Under the pieces are notes generated by a model. The model saw nothing but the letters and a program-made list of their open reading frames with translations. It did no database searches and was not told the DNA's origin. Of a stretch of 64,000 nt of DNA, positions 60,029 through 64,000 are shown one piece after another (position 1 is the first letter of the stretch; each line of letters opens with the position of its first letter). Location: NCBI RefSeq assembly GCF_014490035.1, contig NZ_CP061008.1, positions 4,774,001-4,838,000 on the forward strand, in the 5' to 3' direction. Both the position numbers and the translations under genes were made by a program. This DNA is from Achromobacter xylosoxidans (GTDB taxonomy: Bacteria; Pseudomonadota; Gammaproteobacteria; Burkholderiales; Burkholderiaceae_B).

Positions 60029-60295
60029 TTATTCGTCATCCAGCGCCGCCGGGTCCAGCGGACGCAGCAGGTCGCCCTCCAGGACCTTGACCTGCTGTTC
60101 GGCCTGCGCCAAGCGTTCCTGGCAGACCCGCGTGAGCGCCACGCCGCGCCGGTAGGCGGCAAGCGACTGCTCCAGCGGCAACGAGCCGTCTTCCATGGCC
60201 GCTACCAGCGATTCGAGTTCGGCCAGCGCCGTTTCGAAATCCTGGGGCAAGGGACGGTCATCGATCTGCGGATCGGCTTGTGAAGATTTGGCCAA
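60029..60295 (-). CDS. xseB: Exodeoxyribonuclease VII small subunit
   Basis: The 88-residue protein begins at a TTG (60295) with CGGAG 7 bases before, reading 'MAKSSQADPQIDDRPLPQDFETALAELESLVAAMEDGSLPLEQSLAAYRRGVALTRVCQERLAQAEQQVKVLEGD', the complete XseB helical hairpin that binds the large subunit XseA. The rest of the open frame upstream lies over the IclR gene and is a shadow. It heads the xseB-ispA-dxs operon. Confidence 0.95.
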   Translation of the reverse strand: MAKSSQADPQIDDRPLPQDFETALAELESLVAAMEDGSLPLEQSLAAYRRGVALTRVCQERLAQAEQQVKVLEGDLLRPLDPAALDDE

Positions 60296-60387
60296 ACGGG
60301 TCTCCGAGGGCGCTAGGGGTGGATCAATCCGTGAATTGTACGAGATACCCGCAAGGCCGTCGGGCTTGCCGCCGCGCGCGGCGCGTC

Positions 60388-61242
60388 TCAGGCCGCGGCG
60401 CCCGCCAGCCCCGCTATGGAGGCCTGCAGCAGGGGCGCCACGCGCGTACGCAGGTCCGCCTCCGGCAAGAGGCTGGCGGGTCCGCCGCAGCTCATCACGA
60501 AGACGCCCTCGCCCGTGATGGACGAGAACGGCACCGCGACCGCATTGATCCCCGACTGCCATTCGCCGATGGCGTAGCAGCAGCCCGTATCGCGCAGTTC
60601 GACGCGCGCGCGCTCGACGGCGGCCGCGTCCGGCGCCGTCTCGCCCAGCCGGGCCAGCGCGTCGGCGCAGGCCTGGGACGGCAGGCTGGCCAGGTAGGCC
60701 CGCCCCATGGCGCTGTCCAGGCTGGCGCGATAGCCGACCGGCAGGCGCAGGTAAAGCGCCGAAGAGCCGTGAATGGCTTCGACGTAGGTCATGGCGTCGC
60801 CATCGAAGGCGCCCAGGGCCACCGCGCCACCCGTGGCGCGGGCCAGCTCGGTCATCGAGGCCTTGGCCAGTTCGCGCACCTCCAGTCCGGCCAGCAGGCC
60901 GAAGCCCAGCGCCAGCACGCCATAGCCCGGCGAATATTTGCCGGTGTCCGGGTGATAGCGCAGATAACCCAATTCAGTAAGGGTGTAGGTGATGCGGCTG
61001 ATGGTGGGCTTGGGCAGACCGGTCAGACGCGCCAGGTCCAGATTGCCCAAGGCCGTCACGCCATGGCGAAAGCAGCGCAGCACGTCCAGCCCGCGCGCCA
61101 GGGCGGTAATGAAATCGGGCGAATTGGCGCCCTCGCCCGCGCCGGGAGCGCGCTTGCGGCGCGCGGGCAGGCTGAGTTCGACCTTGCCGTCCGGCTTGGC
61201 GGCGGGATGGGCGATGCGCTTGGCGTCAGAAAAAGATTGCAT
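60388..61242 (-). CDS. IclR-family transcriptional regulator
   Basis: The 284-residue protein has a basic N-terminal tail, the winged helix ('ALARGLDVLRCFRHGVTALGNLDLARLTGLPKPTISRITYTLTELGYL') and the effector domain ('ATGGAVALGAFDGDAMTYVEAIHGSSALYLRLPVGYRASLDSAMGRAYLA', 'CYAIGEWQSGINAVAVPFSSITGEGVFVMSCGGPASLL'). It is divergent from a Bug-type binding protein, and a strong inverted repeat lies between them. It probably controls uptake or use of an organic acid. Confidence 0.9.
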   Translation of the reverse strand: MQSFSDAKRIAHPAAKPDGKVELSLPARRKRAPGAGEGANSPDFITALARGLDVLRCFRHGVTALGNLDLARLTGLPKPTISRITYTLTELGYLRYHPDTGKYSPGYGVLALGFGLLAGLEVRELAKASMTELARATGGAVALGAFDGDAMTYVEAIHGSSALYLRLPVGYRASLDSAMGRAYLASLPSQACADALARLGETAPDAAAVERARVELRDTGCCYAIGEWQSGINAVAVPFSSITGEGVFVMSCGGPASLLPEADLRTRVAPLLQASIAGLAGAAA

Positions 61243-61284
61243 TTCTATTCGCTTCGTTTTTATAGTTTATTTCGAATAACAAAA

Positions 61285-61309
61285 TTAAATTCCATTTTAC
61301 GGAATTTAA
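61285..61309. promoter_or_regulatory. IclR-type operator: perfect 9-base inverted repeat
   Basis: TTAAATTCC (61285-61293) and GGAATTTAA (61301-61309) are exact inverted arms 7 bases apart, in the AT-rich divergent region between the IclR gene and the Bug gene. Spacing and the TTCC/GGAA centre fit IclR-family operators. Confidence 0.7.
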
Positions 61310-61396
61310 TGCACCCAAGGAGACTTGGCAAGCGCTGCCCGCAGCGCCAAGCCAGGCCCGAACCTCCACTCATGCACGCGATTTCAAGGGGAAAAC

Positions 61397-62365
61397 ATGA
61401 TTCGCACTAGCTTCAAACTGCTGGCCACCCTGCTGCTCAGCGCCGCAGCGCTGGGCGCCCAGGCCGAAACCTATCCGGCCCGGCCGATCAAGGTGGTCTC
61501 GCCCTTCCCCGCCGGCGGCGCCACCGACGTGCTGACCCGCATCCTGGCCGAGCGCATGGCCAAGACGCTAGGCCAGCCCATGATCGTCGAGAACAAGGCA
61601 GGCGCCGGCACCTCGATCGGGGCGGCCTTTGTTTCGCGCGAAGCGCCGGACGGCTACACCATCCTGATGGCGACCAACTCCACGCTGGTCACCAACCGCT
61701 ATCTGTACAAGGAGCTGCCCTACGATCCCGATGGCTTCGCCCGCATCGGCATGGTCGGCGTGGGGCCGCTGGTCCTGCTGTCCAGCCCCAAGCGGCCGTT
61801 CAACAGCACCCAGGATGTGGTGGCCTACGCCAAGCAGAATCCGGGCAAGCTGACCTTCGCCACCTTCGGCCCTGGCACGTCCTCTCACCTGGCGGGCGAA
61901 CTGTTCAAGGAACGCGCAGGCATCGACATCCTGCACGTGCCCTTCAAGGGCGCGACCCAGGCCCTGCCCGCGCTGGTCAGCGGCGACGTGGACCTTTTCT
62001 TCGACATGGTGGCCACCGGCATGCCGCAGGCCGATGCCGGCAAGGTCAAGGTCTTCGCCATCACCAGCCCCGGCCGCCTGGCGACGCAGCCCAAGCTGGC
62101 GACGCTGGCCGAGCAAGGCTATCCCGCGTTCGACATGACCGCCTGGTTCAGCTTCGTGGCGCCCAAGGGCACGCCCGCCCCCGTGATGGAAAAGCTGCAG
62201 CAGGCCCTGACCGAGACCCTGCAGGACGAGACCATCAAGAAGCGCATGCTGGACATGGGCATCGACCCGCGCTCGGGCACGGCCGCGGAACTGGACAAGC
62301 AGATCAAGACCGAACAGCCCATCGTGGCGCAGCTGATCAAGCAGGCCAATATCGTCCTGCAATGA
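61397..62365 (+). CDS. Bug-family (tripartite tricarboxylate-type) solute-binding protein
   Basis: The 322-residue periplasmic protein starts at the ATG at 61397 (AAGGGG before it) with a signal peptide ending at 'GAQA'. Family marks are 'YPARPIKVVSPFPAGGATDVLTRILAERMAKTLGQPMIVENKAGAGTSIGAAFVSREAPDGYTILMAT', 'KLTFATFGPGTSSHLAGELFKERAGIDILHVPFKGATQALPALVSGDVDLFFD'. Bug proteins bind carboxylates or amides; this one has no transporter genes beside it, which is common in Bordetella and Achromobacter, where many are orphans. Regulated by the divergent IclR protein. Confidence 0.93.
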   Translation: MIRTSFKLLATLLLSAAALGAQAETYPARPIKVVSPFPAGGATDVLTRILAERMAKTLGQPMIVENKAGAGTSIGAAFVSREAPDGYTILMATNSTLVTNRYLYKELPYDPDGFARIGMVGVGPLVLLSSPKRPFNSTQDVVAYAKQNPGKLTFATFGPGTSSHLAGELFKERAGIDILHVPFKGATQALPALVSGDVDLFFDMVATGMPQADAGKVKVFAITSPGRLATQPKLATLAEQGYPAFDMTAWFSFVAPKGTPAPVMEKLQQALTETLQDETIKKRMLDMGIDPRSGTAAELDKQIKTEQPIVAQLIKQANIVLQ

Positions 62366-62440
62366 TGGCGCGGCTGGTTTCGTGACAAAACGTAGGCGGG
62401 CCCGCGCCCGCCCGTGAATGCGCCGCGCCGCGCGGCATCC

Positions 62441-62475
62441 GCCGGCAGAGGGCTCCAGCGCCCCTGCCGGTTTTT
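62441..62475 (+). terminator. Terminator of the Bug gene
   Basis: CCGGCAG (62442-62448) pairs with CTGCCGG (62464-62470), followed by TTTTT. The gap from the Bug stop to the acyltransferase gene holds nothing else I can assign. Confidence 0.85.
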
Positions 62476-62568
62476 CATGCGCGTCGATATGCCCTCTAAC
62501 CCCTGGATACAGAACCAGGACGCTGCCCGCTGCTATGGTGAAAAAGTAGACACCGCCATGGGAGCCCG

Positions 62569-63579
62569 ATGCCGTACGCCGAAGAGAAATATGCGCGCCT
62601 GGATGCCGCCCGCTGGCTGGCGGCGGTGGCCGTGGTGCTGCTGCACAGCGCGGCCATGGTGGTAAGCAACCCCGCGGTGTACGGCGGCGGAGCGTGGCTG
62701 GCCGCCAATCTGTACGACTCGGCGGCGCGCTGGTGCGTGCCCGTGTTCGTCATGGTCAGCGGCGCCCTGTTGCTGGACCCCGACAAGCCGCAGGACGCGC
62801 GCCAGTTCTACAGCCGGCGCATGGCGCGGATCTGCGCGCCGCTCGTGTTCTGGACGTTTTTCTATCTGGCCTGGCGCACGGCGCTGGATTGGTGGGACGA
62901 CGGCCGCATCGATTTTTCGTTCTGGCCGCGCAAGCTGGTGCAGGGCGAGCCGTACTACCACCTGTGGTACCTGTACATGATCGTGGGCCTGTACCTGTTC
63001 GCGCCGCTGGTGCGCATCCTGTATGCGCGCAGCACGCCGCGCGCCCGCGCCTTGTGGGTGGTCGGCATCCTGGGCGTGGCGATCCTGGACGCGTTGTATC
63101 GCCGCGCGCTGGGCGCGCCCGCGGGCTTCTTCCTGACCTGGTTCCTGCCCTATCTGGGCTACTTCGTGGCGGGCCGCCTGATCTTCGACGGCCAGATGCG
63201 CATCCCGCGCCCTGGCCTGATGCTGGCGGCCAGCGTGGCCGCGACCGCGCTGGGCGTGTATTCGATGTCGAGCAACCGCGCGCTGGATACCTACTTCTAC
63301 GATTACTTCAGCCTGACGGTGCCGTTCATGTCGCTGGCCGCGTTCCAGTGGATCGTTTCGTCGCCGCGGCTGCCGCGGCTGGCCTCGCTGGCGCCGCTGA
63401 CCTTCGGCGTCTACCTGATCCATCCGCTGTTCCTCGACGTGGCGCATCGCGCCGGCGCCCTGACGGGCGCGCGCAACGAGGCCTGGACGCTGCCCGTGCT
63501 GGCGGTGGCCGTGTTCATGTTGTCGGCCGCCAGCAGCTGGCTGATGAGACGTCATCCGGCGACCCGGCGCTTCGTCTGA
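62569..63579 (+). CDS. Acyltransferase-3-family membrane protein
   Basis: The 336-residue protein has about ten membrane helices. It starts 'EKYARLDAARWLAAVAVVLLHSAAMVV' with the family R...R and catalytic-type His in 'LLH', then 'ARWCVPVFVMVSGALLLDP', 'WYLYMIVGLYLFAPLVRIL' and 'APLTFGVYLIHPLFLDVAH'. Such proteins transfer acetyl or succinyl groups to sugars of surface polymers, antibiotics or lipids (OafA-type, without the SGNH domain). No polysaccharide genes are adjacent, so the acceptor is unknown. Confidence 0.88.
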   Translation: MPYAEEKYARLDAARWLAAVAVVLLHSAAMVVSNPAVYGGGAWLAANLYDSAARWCVPVFVMVSGALLLDPDKPQDARQFYSRRMARICAPLVFWTFFYLAWRTALDWWDDGRIDFSFWPRKLVQGEPYYHLWYLYMIVGLYLFAPLVRILYARSTPRARALWVVGILGVAILDALYRRALGAPAGFFLTWFLPYLGYFVAGRLIFDGQMRIPRPGLMLAASVAATALGVYSMSSNRALDTYFYDYFSLTVPFMSLAAFQWIVSSPRLPRLASLAPLTFGVYLIHPLFLDVAHRAGALTGARNEAWTLPVLAVAVFMLSAASSWLMRRHPATRRFV

Positions 63580-63822
63580 AAGGCCTACATCTTCAAGGGG
63601 TTATGCCGCGCGTAGCGCGTGCACGACGGCTACGGCATAACTTCACGAAGCTTCGCAGATCTTCACGGGCGCGGGGTAAGGGCTTGGGGTACAATTCACG
63701 GCTTATTTGATCGGCCAGACACCGATTTTTCTTCGCGCCAGCACGGAACGCATCCTGCGGATTTCAAAGCCGCCAGGCAAAAGCCTCTCCGTCCTGGCTT
63801 TTTTATCCGAGCGGGGGGAATC
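63580..63822 (+). promoter_or_regulatory. Structured leader and control region of the Rieske oxygenase gene
   Basis: Inverted arms GTTATGCCG (63600-63608) and CGGCATAAC (63633-63641) come first. A TACAAT -10-like box is at 63690-63695, without an obvious -35. Then a GCCAGG/CCTGGC stem (63772-63777, 63793-63798) with a T-tract (63799-63804) stands only about 18 bases before the Rieske ATG, like an attenuator or the end of a small RNA of about 100 bases. No known riboswitch core was recognised. Confidence 0.5.
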
Positions 63823-64000
63823 ATGACCGACATCGGTCGGATGGCACATGTAGTGCCAGCTCGCACCCAGCTACCCGTCAGCGCGTATTTTGACGAAGCC
63901 CTCTTTGCCCGCGAGCAAGAACTCATTTTCAAGCAATCCTCGCAATACGTCGGCCACCAGAAAGTGGTGCCCGAAATCGGGGATTGGCGTACGTTGGTCC
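63823..64000 (+). CDS. Rieske-type ring-hydroxylating oxygenase alpha subunit, 3' part outside the window
   Basis: The first 59 residues are visible: 'MTDIGRMAHVVPARTQLP', 'VSAYFDEALFAREQELIFKQ' and 'YVGHQKVVPEIGDWRTL'. The pattern 'lf..E...if...w.YVGHe..vP..GDy' is the usual start of ring-hydroxylating or choline/carnitine monooxygenase-type alpha subunits; the Rieske Cys-His pairs and iron site would follow beyond the window. The start has a GGGGGGAA site. Its leader is structured. Substrate cannot be judged. Confidence 0.7.
   Translation, partial: MTDIGRMAHVVPARTQLPVSAYFDEALFAREQELIFKQSSQYVGHQKVVPEIGDWRTLV

Overview
The window is a GC-rich stretch of a betaproteobacterial chromosome. Gene content points to the family Alcaligenaceae, close to Achromobacter or Bordetella: a globin-coupled diguanylate cyclase of the BpeGReg type, a Bug-type solute-binding protein, a long HTH-fused aspartate carbamoyltransferase, hemCDXY followed by ppa, and recA-recX. 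The species cannot be fixed from the sequence alone. I see no insertion sequence, prophage, integrase or CRISPR array. Most of the window is stable core chromosome with short accessory insertions.

Layout. 1-6,200: the end of a TetR-type regulator, an entericidin lipoprotein, a fumarylacetoacetate-hydrolase-family enzyme, and a minus-strand operon SDR-livG-livF-livHM-Dabb. 6,361-9,634: a divergent plus-strand operon cupin / periplasmic amino-acid-type binding protein / second SDR / IclR regulator. These two operons look like one transport and catabolism module for an unidentified organic acid or aromatic. 9,733-14,923: ppa and the tetrapyrrole operon hemC-hemD-hemX-hemY (minus strand). 14,933-16,571: a 40-residue membrane protein and two tandem TerC-family proteins. 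16,926-19,603: sucCD and a DUF2889 gene. 19,684-24,230: a large single-module NRPS-like membrane enzyme of the Pls/PosA type overlapped by a 4'-phosphopantetheinyl-transferase-like gene. 24,459-27,815: metE and divergent metR with a clear operator. 27,928-30,567: a lipoprotein, recX and recA with a LexA-type site. 30,799-34,839: a TctDE-like two-component system and an MHS-family transporter. 35,615-39,465: rdgC, the globin-coupled cyclase and pyrB. 39,563-48,920: small conserved or hypothetical genes, an initiator tRNA, a MocR regulator, a DedA protein and an AsnC/Lrp regulator. 48,967-60,295: pdxA-like, a bile-acid-symporter-family protein, then (minus strand) rpsF-priB-rpsR-rplI, an atypical kinase gene, dnaB, DUF817, folE2 and xseB-ispA-dxs. 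60,388-64,000: a divergent IclR / Bug pair, an acyltransferase-3 membrane protein, and the 5' end of a Rieske oxygenase alpha subunit.

The observations most worth following are: the Pls/PosA-like synthetase with its own transferase; a near-identical 38-base element present twice, with facing DnaA-box-like sequences; a kinase-fold gene between rplI and dnaB with a changed catalytic loop; the HTH-ATCase fusion; structured leaders ahead of terC and the Rieske oxygenase; and a possible small RNA after the MHS transporter. All functions were read from motifs and family resemblance without database searches.
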